Origin: Bacteroidia bacterium
GTDB taxonomy: Bacteria > Bacteroidota > Bacteroidia > Flavobacteriales > Flavobacteriaceae
Direction: 5' to 3'
Length of the DNA stretch: 64,000 nt
Assembly (NCBI GenBank): GCA_030428705.1
Contig: JAUIDI010000002.1
Span: 310,001-374,000 of the forward strand
Position 1 is the first letter of the stretch, and every line of letters starts with the position of its first letter. The translations under genes and the position numbers were made by a program. Shown in pieces: positions 25,739 through 35,470 of this stretch. The notes beneath the pieces were generated by a model. It searched no databases. It was not told where the DNA came from and worked only from the letters and a program-made list of their open reading frames with translations.

Positions 25739-26560
25739 ATGGATCTCTCATTAATTCCGCAACTAAAACATATCGATAGCAACAATTTTTTTCTTCTTTC
25801 CGGCCCCTGCGCCATCGAAGGAGAAGAGATGGCTTTACGTATTGCCGAAAAAATAGTTTCGCTAACGGACAAGCTCAAAATTCCCTATGTTTTTAAGGGA
25901 AGTTTTAAAAAGGCCAACCGTAGCCGAGTAGATTCGTTTACGGGAATCGGTGATGAAAAAGCCCTTAAAATACTTCGGAAGATTTCCGAGACTTTTGAAA
26001 TTCCTACGATTACCGACATCCATCAAGAATCGGATGCAGAAATGGCGGCCGAATACGTCGATGTCCTCCAAATCCCCGCTTTTTTGGTCCGCCAGACCGA
26101 TTTGGTCGTAGCGGCCGCCAAAACCGGAAAAGTGGTCAATCTGAAAAAAGGCCAATTCATGTCTCCAGAAAGCATGAAACATGCCGTAATCAAAGTCACC
26201 GATTCAGGTAACGACCAAGTATGGATTACCGATCGGGGTACCATGTTCGGTTATCAAGATATGGTAGTCGATTTCAGGGGCATTCCGACCATGAAACAAT
26301 ATGTGCCCGTGGTGTTGGATGTTACCCATTCGTTACAACAGCCCAATCAAGTTTCGGGAGTGACAGGTGGGCGTCCGGCACTTATCAATACCATTGCCCG
26401 TGCAGGAATCGCCGTTGGTGTGGATGGTATTTTTATCGAAACCCATTTTGACCCGATGAACGCTAAAAGTGACGGGGCCAATATGTTACCTTTGGATCAA
26501 CTAGAAAGGCTTTTGACCAATTTGACCGCACTTCGGAAAACTGTGAACACATTGCAATAA
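25739..26560 (+). CDS. kdsA: 3-deoxy-8-phosphooctulonate synthase (KDO-8-P synthase)
   Basis: 273 aa, the full KdsA length. Key segments: LLSGPCAIEGEEMALRIAE, YVFKGSFKKANRSR (phosphoenolpyruvate binding), TDIHQESDAEMAAEYVDVLQIPAFLVRQTDL, KKGQFMSPESM, VVLDVTHSLQQPN and IETHFDP. It condenses phosphoenolpyruvate with arabinose-5-phosphate for lipopolysaccharide core synthesis in the cytoplasm. Asn rather than Cys in the KANRSR region is the metal-independent type. It has its own promoter and no Kdo-pathway neighbours here. Confidence 0.96.
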   Translation: MDLSLIPQLKHIDSNNFFLLSGPCAIEGEEMALRIAEKIVSLTDKLKIPYVFKGSFKKANRSRVDSFTGIGDEKALKILRKISETFEIPTITDIHQESDAEMAAEYVDVLQIPAFLVRQTDLVVAAAKTGKVVNLKKGQFMSPESMKHAVIKVTDSGNDQVWITDRGTMFGYQDMVVDFRGIPTMKQYVPVVLDVTHSLQQPNQVSGVTGGRPALINTIARAGIAVGVDGIFIETHFDPMNAKSDGANMLPLDQLERLLTNLTALRKTVNTLQ

Positions 26561-26578
26561 ATATATCTTCAAAAAGTT

Positions 26579-26596
26579 ATTGGTTAGGTAACCAAT
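26579..26596. promoter_or_regulatory. Perfect 18-bp palindrome between kdsA and the next gene
   Basis: ATTGGTTA-GG-TAACCAAT has perfect 8-bp arms and ends 9 nt before the ATG at 26606. There is no T-tract, so an operator or a translation-blocking hairpin for the DUF3857 gene is more likely than a terminator. Confidence 0.45.
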
Positions 26597-26605
26597 CTAC
26601 TGATA

Positions 26606-28582
26606 ATGTTTCGTTTACTGAAAACCACTGTATTTTTACTTTTTTCGATCACCACCTCTCTTTCTCAGATGCCGGATACTTTTGGCCAAGTAACCGACTT
26701 TGAAAGAAACTTGACCTCATACGATAAAGACCCCGATGCGAATGCAATCTATCTTCATGAACGAGGCGATAACTATTTCAAGGTCATAGATAATCGCATT
26801 CGGCTAGTAAAGGAATACCACGTTAAAATCAAGGTCTTGAAAAAAGAAGGGTTTGACTTCGGCACGGTAGAAATACCTCTTTATCATAATGGCACATACG
26901 CCGAAAAAATCACGAAAATCCAGGCGGTGACGCATAACGATGGCAATCGGTATAACGTTTTACCCTCTGAAATATTTACCGAAGAATATTCAGAACGGTG
27001 GAGGTTAAAAAAATTCACTTTTCCAAAACTACAGGTCGGCAGCATATTAGAATATGCGTATACCCTGGTAACACCATACGATTATAAACTTGATGGATGG
27101 GAGTTCCAGGCTGCAATACCAAAACTGTATAGTGAATTTAATGCGAAAATACCTGGAAACTGGATCTATAACCGGGCACTTTTTGGTTCACTTAAGTTAG
27201 CCATCAACGATTCCAAGATCAAGAAAAATTGTTTTCACGTTGACGGAATTGCAAAAAGTGCCGATTGCGAAGTACTCAAGTACGCCATGAAAGACATTCC
27301 TGCGTTTAAAGAGGAGAAAGATTTTATGCTCGCGGCCGAAAATTATAGGTCAAGGCTTGAATTCGAGATTTCCCAATATAATCGATTTGACGGAACCAGT
27401 AAAAAATATACAAAATCTTGGAAAGATGTGGATAGTGAATTTAGAAATGACAGGGATATCGGAAGACAATTGACCAAAAAAGGTTTTTTTGAAAGAAACG
27501 TTCCGGAGAAATTGTTGACCGAGGGTAGTGACATAGAACGGGCCCAAAATATCTACAAATTTGTACAACAGCATTACAATTGGAACGAAGAGTATTCATC
27601 ATATGGCGAGGCACGCGTAAAAGATGCGTTTGATGCCAAAAAAGGCAATGCCTGGGAAATCAATATGTCATTGATCAATCTTCTCAATGCGGCTGATATT
27701 CCTGCAAATCTTATGTTGCTATCGACGAGACAAAGGGGGCTTCCAAAAAAAATACATCCGGTAATGAGCGATTTCAATTACATAGTCGCCAAAGTAAAAA
27801 TCGATGAAAAAGATTATTTGTTGGATGCTACCGACAAATATCTTCCATTTGGAATGTTGCCTTTTAGGGTACTTAACCACTATGGAAGGGTAATGGATTT
27901 CAAAAATGAAAGCTACTGGCAAAATATCCTTCCAGAACCGACGAACATCAAACAGGTCCGCGCACAACTTGTCCTCGATCTTGAAAACCAAAACGCCAAA
28001 GGCGTTTTCGATATTATGAATACAGGTTACAATGCTGTCTACAGAAGAAAACTAATCGACCGGAAAGGCCAAGAGGCGTATTTGGAGGAATTGGAAGATA
28101 ATATGACAGGCGAGTTTGTAATTACCGACTATGAGTTTGTCAAAGAGCGATCCGATGAGAAAAAAGTAATCGAACGCATAAAATTTGATCTTGGGGAGGC
28201 AATACAGGAAAACAAGATTTATTTCAATCCGTTTTTAGTCCATTTTTTTGATTCAAACCCCTTTCTACTTGAGAAGCGTGATTATCCGATAGACTTTGGA
28301 TACCCAAGAACATACAAATACGAATTGAGAATCAATATACCTACAGGGTATAAGGTCAATGCACTACCTGAAAGTATAGAAATAGGCCTAGGTCAATCTT
28401 TGGCCGGTATAAAAATGTATGTACAACGAAACGATTTACAAATCGGTATTAGCTATCAATTGTTTATAAGACATACCCATTTTTTGCCCGAAGATTATGA
28501 TACGGTCAAAGAAATTTTCAGTAAAGCTGTCGAACTCCAAAAAAATTCTTTGGTAGTCCTTGAAAAAACAGATTCGAAATAA
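26606..28582 (+). CDS. DUF3857 and transglutaminase-like domain protein
   Basis: 658 aa with a signal peptide (LLKTTVFLLFSITTSLS). Residues about 45-230 are a DUF3857 domain (RLVKEYHVKIKVLKKEGFDFGTVEI, RWRLKKFTFPKLQVGSILEYAYTL). About 290-410 form a transglutaminase-like core (AQNIYKFVQQHYNWNEEYSSYG, VKDAFDAKKGNAWEINMSLINLLNAADI, YLLDATDKYLPFGMLP); the position normally held by the catalytic Cys in the GN-CxE-N motif reads GNAWEIN, so the Cys appears to be Ala and the domain may be non-catalytic. The remainder is DUF3858-like. These periplasmic proteins are widespread in Bacteroidota; their role is not known. Confidence 0.8.
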   Translation: MFRLLKTTVFLLFSITTSLSQMPDTFGQVTDFERNLTSYDKDPDANAIYLHERGDNYFKVIDNRIRLVKEYHVKIKVLKKEGFDFGTVEIPLYHNGTYAEKITKIQAVTHNDGNRYNVLPSEIFTEEYSERWRLKKFTFPKLQVGSILEYAYTLVTPYDYKLDGWEFQAAIPKLYSEFNAKIPGNWIYNRALFGSLKLAINDSKIKKNCFHVDGIAKSADCEVLKYAMKDIPAFKEEKDFMLAAENYRSRLEFEISQYNRFDGTSKKYTKSWKDVDSEFRNDRDIGRQLTKKGFFERNVPEKLLTEGSDIERAQNIYKFVQQHYNWNEEYSSYGEARVKDAFDAKKGNAWEINMSLINLLNAADIPANLMLLSTRQRGLPKKIHPVMSDFNYIVAKVKIDEKDYLLDATDKYLPFGMLPFRVLNHYGRVMDFKNESYWQNILPEPTNIKQVRAQLVLDLENQNAKGVFDIMNTGYNAVYRRKLIDRKGQEAYLEELEDNMTGEFVITDYEFVKERSDEKKVIERIKFDLGEAIQENKIYFNPFLVHFFDSNPFLLEKRDYPIDFGYPRTYKYELRINIPTGYKVNALPESIEIGLGQSLAGIKMYVQRNDLQIGISYQLFIRHTHFLPEDYDTVKEIFSKAVELQKNSLVVLEKTDSK

Positions 28583-28625
28583 GGCCATAAAATCTGTATT
28601 TTAGGCCTAAGTATTTTTTAGGTCT

Positions 28626-30230
28626 ATGAAATCATACGCTTCAATACTACTATTGGCATTATTTTTTATTCTTTCCTGTGGTAGGGGAAAAATCCTTAAA
28701 AGGGAAACCAAAAGACCGAACATCGTCTTTATCATGTCGGATGACCATGCTTATCAGGCCATAAGCGCTTATGATGACAGGCTTATTCAGACCCCGAATA
28801 TCGATCGTATTGCCAAACAAGGCATGCTCTTTACCAATGCGACCGTGACCAATTCGATATGTGCTCCTTCACGTGCCGTAATACTGACTGGAAAACATTC
28901 GCATATCAATGGAAAAATAGACAACCTCTCCCCTTTCGATACGACCAACGTAACCTTTCCACAACTCTTGAAGGCATCGGGTTATCAAACAGCCATGTTC
29001 GGCAAGCTTCATTTCGGAAACAATCCGAAAGGGTTCGATGAGTTTAAGATTCTTCCAGGCCAAGGCGATTATTACAATCCGAAATTTATCACCAACAAGG
29101 GGGATACTACCGTAACCGGATATGTGACCGACATCATTACCGATCTTACCCTGGATTGGATGGAAAAACGGCGCGATACCGCCAAACCTTTTTTATTGAT
29201 GTACTTGCACAAGGCCCCGCATAGAACGTGGATGCCGGCCCCAAGACATTTTAAAATGTATACAAAAAAAACCTTTCCTCTGCCTGATAATCTTTTTGAT
29301 AACTATGCAAATCGGAGTTCGGCGGCCAAAACGGCTGAAATGCAGCTGTTGAAGCACATGCAACTTTCGTATGACCTTAAGATTCCTGATACTATCGCAG
29401 ACCAACTCAATATAAAAAACTGGAACCAACTGGGCAATCGTATTAATCGGCTTACCCCTGACCAACGTGCCGTTTGGGATTCCGTCTATAACCCCATCGC
29501 AAAAACCTTTGCGAAAGAATTCCCCACCATGAACGATTCGATGTTGACCGTATGGAAATACCAAAGATATATGCAGGACTATCTCGGTACAATTGCAGCG
29601 GTCGATGAAAACGTCGGACGGTTGTTGGATTATCTGGAAGAAAAAGACCTTGATAAGAACACCGTCGTTGTCTATACATCTGATCAGGGATTTTATTTGG
29701 GAGAGCACGGCTGGTTCGACAAACGTTTTATGTACAACGAATCATTCAAAACCCCCTTATTGATCAAGTGGCCTCACATAATAAAACCCGGAATTACTGA
29801 AGATGAAATGGTACAGAACCTTGATTTCGCACAGACCTTTTTAGAGCTCGCGGGGCTCACGTCCCCAACCGATATGCAAGGAGAAAGCCTTCTGCCTCTT
29901 TTAAAAGGCGATAAAAATGGGTGGACACGCGATGCCGTATACTACCATTACTATGAATACCCTGCAGAACATGCCGTAAAAAGACATTACGGTATTGCCA
30001 CTAAAGAATACAAACTCATTCATTATTACTACGATATTGATGAGTGGGAGCTATACGACCGGACCGCGGATCCCCATGAGGTCAATAATATCATCGATGA
30101 TCCGAAATATGTCGATGACCTTAATTTGCTCAAACAAAAACTTATCGAGATTCGAAACGAATATGGCGATTCGGACGAACTAAGCAATAGCTTTATTCAA
30201 CTTTATAAGGATAAAGGCTGGATCGAATAG
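28626..30230 (+). CDS. Sulfatase (S1 family) lipoprotein
   Basis: 534 aa with lipobox ILSC (Cys 18). The formylglycine motif is CAPSR (79-83), followed by AVILTGKHSHINGK; metal Asp-Asp at 39-40 in IMSDDHAYQAISAY; TSDQGFYLGEHGWFDKRFMYNESFKTPLLIKWP is the C-terminal metal/substrate signature. The wording is that of the S1_11-type branch, often annotated as N-acetylglucosamine-6-sulfatase or mucin-desulfating sulfatase, but marine members act on algal glycans. It stands alone between the DUF3857 gene and the serine-hydrolase pair. Confidence 0.9.
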   Translation: MKSYASILLLALFFILSCGRGKILKRETKRPNIVFIMSDDHAYQAISAYDDRLIQTPNIDRIAKQGMLFTNATVTNSICAPSRAVILTGKHSHINGKIDNLSPFDTTNVTFPQLLKASGYQTAMFGKLHFGNNPKGFDEFKILPGQGDYYNPKFITNKGDTTVTGYVTDIITDLTLDWMEKRRDTAKPFLLMYLHKAPHRTWMPAPRHFKMYTKKTFPLPDNLFDNYANRSSAAKTAEMQLLKHMQLSYDLKIPDTIADQLNIKNWNQLGNRINRLTPDQRAVWDSVYNPIAKTFAKEFPTMNDSMLTVWKYQRYMQDYLGTIAAVDENVGRLLDYLEEKDLDKNTVVVYTSDQGFYLGEHGWFDKRFMYNESFKTPLLIKWPHIIKPGITEDEMVQNLDFAQTFLELAGLTSPTDMQGESLLPLLKGDKNGWTRDAVYYHYYEYPAEHAVKRHYGIATKEYKLIHYYYDIDEWELYDRTADPHEVNNIIDDPKYVDDLNLLKQKLIEIRNEYGDSDELSNSFIQLYKDKGWIE

Positions 30231-30308
30231 TCTTAGCCAAATTAGTTGAAAGAGCGCGTCAAAATACCTATCTTTCTAAAATAGGGGAATCTATAAAATT
30301 CATTTGCT

Positions 30309-31478
30309 ATGAAAAATAACTTATTCCTTTTCCTATTTGCTCTCTTTATTTTTGGCTGTAAAGAGTCGGATGATGGGCCTTTTATCAAGGTAAACCCAGA
30401 TGCCGAAATCGGCACTGATTCAGAAGACCAAAATCAAAACTCCCCAGCGGGCGATAACAATACTGAAACTTCAAGTGAGCTCCTTGAAGATATCACTACG
30501 GGGTTTCAACAATTAATGACAATCTATGGGTTTCAAGGTGCCCAAGTGGCCGTAATCAGAAATAATAGATTGGTCTATCTAAAATCCTTTGGCAAAGCCG
30601 ACGTCGATACCAACGTCGATGTCGATCAAAACTCCCTTTTTAGAATCGCGGGAGTTTCCAAGCCAATAACATTGACCGCTATATCCAAACTTGTCGCAGA
30701 AGGCCAGATAGGGCTAAACGATTTTGTTTTCGGTGAGGGTTCCTTGTTGGGAACCAAATATGGCTCCTTGCCCTATGAAAGCGATGAACTATCGATTACG
30801 GTAGCCCACTTGATCGAACACAAAGGTGGCTTTAGTGATATTCCCAATGATATTATGTTCGATGACGTCAGCTTGACCCACGCCGATTTAATATCGAAAG
30901 TACTCGATGAACGATCTTTATCTCGAAAACCAGGTACGGAATACGAATATTCGAATTTTGGATACTCGCTCTTGGGTCGAATCATAGAAGAAGTTACCGG
31001 AAAAAGCTACGAAGCTTATGTAAAAGAAGCCATTCTCACACCAATGGGCATCACGTCAATGAAAATTGGTAACAACACAAAAGAAGAGGCCCACGAACAT
31101 GAAGTGACGTATTATGCCAATCATGAATCACCTTATACAATAAACGTCAACAGAATGGATTCGCATGGCGGATGGATCGCCTCGGCGAAAGATCTGGCCC
31201 TATTTGCCATGAAATCGGATACCGAGAATTCCGTTCCCGACCTTCTGGAATCCGGTGAGCATTTGGACTATTTGGAAACTGGCAATTGGAACCATAACGG
31301 TGCCCTACCTGGAACTTTGAGTGTTTTACAGGTCAGTTACCCAACATCCTATGTTGTGTTGATAAACAATAGTGCCCCCGACTTTCAACAAATAATACAG
31401 GCCATTCGTAATTTTATGAGGGAAAAAACACAGAATAGGGCAGAATGGCCGAATATCGATATATTGGATGATCAGTAA
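30309..31478 (+). CDS. Beta-lactamase-fold lipoprotein lacking the catalytic serine
   Basis: 389 aa with lipobox FGC (Cys 17) and a ~40-residue acidic linker. The fold is class C beta-lactamase/esterase (Pfam Beta-lactamase): YSNFGYSLLGRIIEEVTG gives the Tyr-x-Asn motif and WNHNGALPG the third (HxG) motif. The first motif, normally Ser-x-x-Lys, reads GVSK at 115-118, so the nucleophile is Gly (codon GGA at 30658-30660 region), whereas the neighbour at 31668 keeps SVSK at the same place. A peptidase or esterase function is therefore not expected unless the next Ser substitutes; a binding or decoy role is possible. It is a tandem paralogue of the next gene. Confidence 0.8.
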   Translation: MKNNLFLFLFALFIFGCKESDDGPFIKVNPDAEIGTDSEDQNQNSPAGDNNTETSSELLEDITTGFQQLMTIYGFQGAQVAVIRNNRLVYLKSFGKADVDTNVDVDQNSLFRIAGVSKPITLTAISKLVAEGQIGLNDFVFGEGSLLGTKYGSLPYESDELSITVAHLIEHKGGFSDIPNDIMFDDVSLTHADLISKVLDERSLSRKPGTEYEYSNFGYSLLGRIIEEVTGKSYEAYVKEAILTPMGITSMKIGNNTKEEAHEHEVTYYANHESPYTINVNRMDSHGGWIASAKDLALFAMKSDTENSVPDLLESGEHLDYLETGNWNHNGALPGTLSVLQVSYPTSYVVLINNSAPDFQQIIQAIRNFMREKTQNRAEWPNIDILDDQ

Positions 31479-31667
31479 GTTGAATAATCTGAAATATAAA
31501 AGAATTCTCTGTCCAAAATCGATTCTAAAACGGTCAAACATGTTCATTTGAAAGCTTTATAGGCGGTTGGTATGTTTCTGAACGATTCCGTCTTATAGAA
31601 GATATAATTTTTGACAGTTAAAATTTTCAGACACAAATTGTATATTCAAAGACGTAACTCTTAATAG

Positions 31668-32876
31668 ATGCTATATATGTTCATTAAATTGCTTATCAAA
31701 ACCAAAAGATTTCTATCAAGGCTATCAAGTACATTAATAACCAAATTGGTTCTATGGTGTTTCCTAGTTCTTGTATTTCTAAGCTGTAGCTCCTCCGATT
31801 CCCCTGGCGAGAATCTTGATCAGCCCAATACGATCAACAATGAATCGGAAACGCCAAAAGTAGAGGAACCCGTTGAAATTGAAAGTTTTGATAACTTCGA
31901 GCAAAAAGTATCAAATCTAATGACCCGCCTGAATCTTCGGGGCGGCCAAATAGCGATTACCCATAATGAAAAATTAGTGTACTTAGGTAATTTCGGAAAT
32001 ATTGACGATCAAAGTGATTCTGCAACCTCCGAGAACTCTTTATTCAGAATAGCAAGTGTTTCAAAACCAATTACGGCTATTGCTATCTTAAAACTTGTTT
32101 CAGAAAACAAGTTGAGCCTAACCGACAAGGTATTCGGTTCTAATTCAATTTTAGGAAATGAGTATGGGACATTGGAATACTCGACATTGGAAAAAAGAAT
32201 AGAAGTGGGACACTTATTGGCACATACTTCTGGGTTTACAAATAATCCCAGCGATGTTATGTTCGATGACTTAAATCTCTCACAAACAGAGCTTATCGAC
32301 TTGGTCCTGGATGAGAGAGAGTTATTGCATTCACCAGGCAGCAACTATTATTATTCCAATTTTGGATTTTGTGTACTTGGCAGAATCATTGAGACCGTGT
32401 CGGGAGAGAACTATGAGGATTATGTAAGAGAACAGATTTTGAAGCCTATCGGCATATCAGAAGCTTTGGTTGGAGGCAATACACTTGAAGAAAGAAAAAT
32501 CAATGAGGTAAAGTATTATTCCACTTGGTTTTCACCCTATGCCATGAATGTTACCAGAATGGATTCACATGGCGGGTGGATTGCTTCTGCCAAAAATTTA
32601 GCGCGATTTGTAGTGCACACCGATGGTGCTCCGGGAGTAAGGGATTTTTTGGACTATGGTGATATGCAGCCCTATTTCGAAAACGGATTTGGAGGTCACA
32701 ATGGTGCTTTACCTGGTTCGCTGTCAGGTATTTCTACCGGTCCGATTTTCTCATATGCGTTTGTTTTTAATTCAGGACACAGTTCTTTCGAATCGGATCT
32801 TGGTGAAATCAGAAAGTTAATTTCAGACGAAATCCTTATGAGGAAAGACTGGCCCCAAGTAGACTTATTTCAATAA
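31668..32876 (+). CDS. Serine hydrolase, class C beta-lactamase/DD-peptidase fold
   Basis: 402 aa; the start may be the ATG at 31680 (MFIKLL...). It is a lipoprotein with FLSC (Cys 40). Motifs: SVSK (130-133) with the nucleophile Ser and Lys, YSNFGFCVLGRIIE (Tyr-x-Asn) and GGHNGALPG. It is clearly related along its full length to the preceding gene (for instance SNPSDVMFDDLNLSQ and NRMDSHGGWIASAKNLA in both), so it arose by tandem duplication. Members hydrolyse beta-lactams, D-amino-acid peptides or esters in the periplasm; the substrate cannot be predicted. Its DNA is more AT-rich than that of the sulfatase gene upstream. Confidence 0.87.
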   Translation: MLYMFIKLLIKTKRFLSRLSSTLITKLVLWCFLVLVFLSCSSSDSPGENLDQPNTINNESETPKVEEPVEIESFDNFEQKVSNLMTRLNLRGGQIAITHNEKLVYLGNFGNIDDQSDSATSENSLFRIASVSKPITAIAILKLVSENKLSLTDKVFGSNSILGNEYGTLEYSTLEKRIEVGHLLAHTSGFTNNPSDVMFDDLNLSQTELIDLVLDERELLHSPGSNYYYSNFGFCVLGRIIETVSGENYEDYVREQILKPIGISEALVGGNTLEERKINEVKYYSTWFSPYAMNVTRMDSHGGWIASAKNLARFVVHTDGAPGVRDFLDYGDMQPYFENGFGGHNGALPGSLSGISTGPIFSYAFVFNSGHSSFESDLGEIRKLISDEILMRKDWPQVDLFQ

Positions 32877-32964
32877 CATATTAAACCTATTGCACATAAT
32901 CAAATAACCATAGTTTAATCTTGGTACCCCATGCAAGTGCTATATTTACAAAAATTTTGAAAAC

Positions 32965-34077
32965 ATGAAAAGTGCTATTATTATCTTCTTCTCTCTTTTG
33001 GGATTCTATGGTTTAAAGGCCCAGCATACTCATAAAGGAGCTAAACCACTTTTTTACCCGAACATAGAAGGATATGTGACCTTGAAAACCGATTTGCATA
33101 TGCACACCGTTTTTTCCGACGGAAATGTGTGGCCAACTATTAGGGTGCAAGAGGCCCTTCGTGAAAACCTTGATGCCATTTCGTTGACGGAACACTTGGA
33201 ATACCAGCCCCACAAAGAAGACATTCCGCATCCTGACCGCAACCGCGCCTACCATTTGGCCATGGCAGAAGCAAAAGAACACGACTTGCTCATAGTGCCT
33301 GGCTCAGAGATTACCCGGTCGGAACCCGTTGGCCATAGCAATGCCGTTTTTATTTCAGATGCGAACAAATTACTACACGATAAACCGGAAAGCGCTTTTG
33401 AAGCCGCCAAAGAGCAAAAAGCCTTTGTCTTTTGGAACCACCCGGCCTGGTATCGGCAAAGCCCTACCGGAGACCCTATTCTTAGTGATTTTCAGAAAAA
33501 GAGAATAGAAAACGGCGAATTGCACGGAATCGAAGTGATCAACACGGGTGATTATGCCAAGGAGTCACTTGCCCTTGCACTCGAACAAAATTTGACCATT
33601 ATGGGCACCAGTGATATACATGGATTAATCGATTGGGATTATACCGAAAAAGGAATGCACCGACCGATCACATTGGTGTTCACAAAGGAAAAAAGTTTAT
33701 CAAGTTTAAAGGAAGCCCTTTTTGCGGGAAGAACCGTAGCCGTATATAACTCTCTTTTGGTAGGCAAGGTCGAATTTTTGAAACCTTTGCTCAAAGCAAG
33801 TATCAAAATAAATTCCGCCACTTACCATGAGGAATCTCAGGTACTCGCGGTCGAACTTGAAAATGTTTCGAGTAGCGACCTCTTGTTCAAAAACGCGATG
33901 CCCTATAACTTCTATAGCAAGGCCCCAATATTTACTGTTAAGGCCGGAGAAAAGGAAACGATTCAATTGAAGACCTTGAAAAATATTGAAACTATCGATT
34001 TGAAATTGAAGGCCCTGAAGGCGTATACCGCTCCTAACGAAAATCCAATAGTCGAGTGGAAATTAACAATCGATTAG
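32965..34077 (+). CDS. Secreted PHP-domain metallo-phosphoesterase
   Basis: 370 aa with a signal peptide (about 1-20). The PHP motif DLHMHTVFSDG begins at residue 43 (His 45, His 47, Asp 52); SLTEHLEY, VPGSEITRSEPVGHSNAVF, FWNHPAWY and GTSDIHG carry the remaining metal ligands. PHP enzymes bind two or three metals and hydrolyse phosphoesters; secreted PHP proteins of this sort in Bacteroidota may remove phosphate from nucleotides or sugars. About 100 C-terminal residues form a small beta-domain (Sb-PDE-like). It converges with the next gene, stop codons 4 nt apart. Confidence 0.82.
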   Translation: MKSAIIIFFSLLGFYGLKAQHTHKGAKPLFYPNIEGYVTLKTDLHMHTVFSDGNVWPTIRVQEALRENLDAISLTEHLEYQPHKEDIPHPDRNRAYHLAMAEAKEHDLLIVPGSEITRSEPVGHSNAVFISDANKLLHDKPESAFEAAKEQKAFVFWNHPAWYRQSPTGDPILSDFQKKRIENGELHGIEVINTGDYAKESLALALEQNLTIMGTSDIHGLIDWDYTEKGMHRPITLVFTKEKSLSSLKEALFAGRTVAVYNSLLVGKVEFLKPLLKASIKINSATYHEESQVLAVELENVSSSDLLFKNAMPYNFYSKAPIFTVKAGEKETIQLKTLKNIETIDLKLKALKAYTAPNENPIVEWKLTID

Positions 34078-34081
34078 AAAT

Positions 34082-35287
34082 TCATTCTTTACCATCGACA
34101 TAATCCTGTAGGTATTTGTAGCGTTTGGTAAGCTTTCCGTTCTTGGTCATGCGCGCTCGTTGTAAAACCCCATCGGCGTCACCGTTGAAAAAAGCGGGAA
34201 TCACATATTTTGAAAAAGCTTCGCCGAAACCGATGCTTGCATCACGCGGAAGTTCACAAGGCAAATTGTCAACGGCCATCACGGCGATAGCGGATTTATT
34301 CTTGAAATTGACCTCCTTTTCGGTTTTCGGATTGTAGCCGTAGATGGGCTTTGCAATCGTGGAGGCACGAATCGTCGTTGCCACCGGCCCATCGATATCA
34401 CAACTGATATCGGCCACCACTTTAATTTTGAAATCAGGGTGCTTGGCATCCTCCCGTGTGTAGAGATAAGGTGCCCCTTGCCCATAAAAGTGTCCGGCAA
34501 TATATAAGTCCGTTACCTCGGCAAACCTGAAAAAGTCTGATCTGTACGCTTCCGGATTTTCGAAAAAGTCAGCCTTGTTTCCACGAACACCATCCTTTCG
34601 TTTATTGTACTCAGAAGCATCTATTTGGCAATAAACCGGTTCATTGAAATCTTTTTCTAGATATTCTCCGACATTGACCCTTTTAAGTCCCATACCGTCG
34701 AGCATTTCTTTTGACCCATTACCGACCCTGCCCTTGCCTGTCAATAAAATCTTGATATTGGGCAGTTTTATTTTTTTTAGTTCGTTGATCAATGCCCTCT
34801 GGTCGGTCAATGTTTCCGCCTTTGGTAACTTAAATAGGCCAAATTTGAGTCCGTATGCCCTTAATCCGTTATAGGCGCCGACAATACCGGCATAACGGCC
34901 AAAGGCGACCAATCGCATCCCTTTTGAATTGGTAATGACCTCGTGGTCATAAAGTTCGATGTTTTTCTCCAAAACAGCCTTTAGCAGCTTTCTGTTATAG
35001 GGTTGCGCTTTGATGGTATGCGAAAAGAAGAAATACTTTTTGTTGGGGATTAAGTTTTTGGTAGGCACCTCTTTCACCCCAAGCAGTACATCACATTCCT
35101 TCATTTTGAAGGCAACAGGTATACCTGCCTCTTTATATTCTGCATCGGCAAAGACACGAATCGGCGATGGCTCGACGACTATTTTCGCTTCCGGATGGTT
35201 CGAAAGGACTTTTTGGCAGGCTTCGGGGGATAGCACCACCCGCCTATCGGGCGGGGTTTTCCGCTCTCTTATGATTCCGAATTTCAT
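34082..35287 (-). CDS. LYS1-like/alanine dehydrogenase-type NAD(P) oxidoreductase
   Basis: Start at 35287 (MKFGIIRERKTPPDRRVVLSP), giving 401 aa; a longer open frame to 35443 has no sensible N-terminus. The N-terminal AlaDh/PNT domain (about 1-130) and a Rossmann part (KILLTGKGRVGNGSKEML) match the family of saccharopine dehydrogenase (lysine-forming, LYS1-like) and alanine dehydrogenase. In Bacteroidota these are usually called NAD(P)-dependent oxidoreductase; the reaction may be on lysine-related or other amino acids. It is cytoplasmic, divergent from ssrA. Confidence 0.8.
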   Translation of the reverse strand: MKFGIIRERKTPPDRRVVLSPEACQKVLSNHPEAKIVVEPSPIRVFADAEYKEAGIPVAFKMKECDVLLGVKEVPTKNLIPNKKYFFFSHTIKAQPYNRKLLKAVLEKNIELYDHEVITNSKGMRLVAFGRYAGIVGAYNGLRAYGLKFGLFKLPKAETLTDQRALINELKKIKLPNIKILLTGKGRVGNGSKEMLDGMGLKRVNVGEYLEKDFNEPVYCQIDASEYNKRKDGVRGNKADFFENPEAYRSDFFRFAEVTDLYIAGHFYGQGAPYLYTREDAKHPDFKIKVVADISCDIDGPVATTIRASTIAKPIYGYNPKTEKEVNFKNKSAIAVMAVDNLPCELPRDASIGFGEAFSKYVIPAFFNGDADGVLQRARMTKNGKLTKRYKYLQDYVDGKE

Positions 35288-35326
35288 ATGGGCTTTGGTA
35301 TAAATATTGCATAAATGTAAAGGGAT

Positions 35327-35358
35327 TTGTAGCGGTGCGCAAACTTTTATTAGCTTTG
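35327..35358 (+). promoter_or_regulatory. Candidate promoter upstream of ssrA
   Basis: TTG at 35327-35329 and TAGCTTTG (TAnnTTTG exact) at 35351-35358, 21 bp apart, form a standard Bacteroidota promoter on the plus strand. The transcript would start near 35365, about 200 nt before mature tmRNA, so a long structured precursor would be processed. Confidence 0.5.
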
Positions 35359-35470
35359 CCAACCGCGTTAGGGATAGAGGCAGGTACCGCGTACCGCCGA
35401 TAGCCCGACCCTTTGAAGTCTTTACGAAAAAGGGGAACGCCAAGATCTTTGAAAAAAAAGTGAGTGCGAA

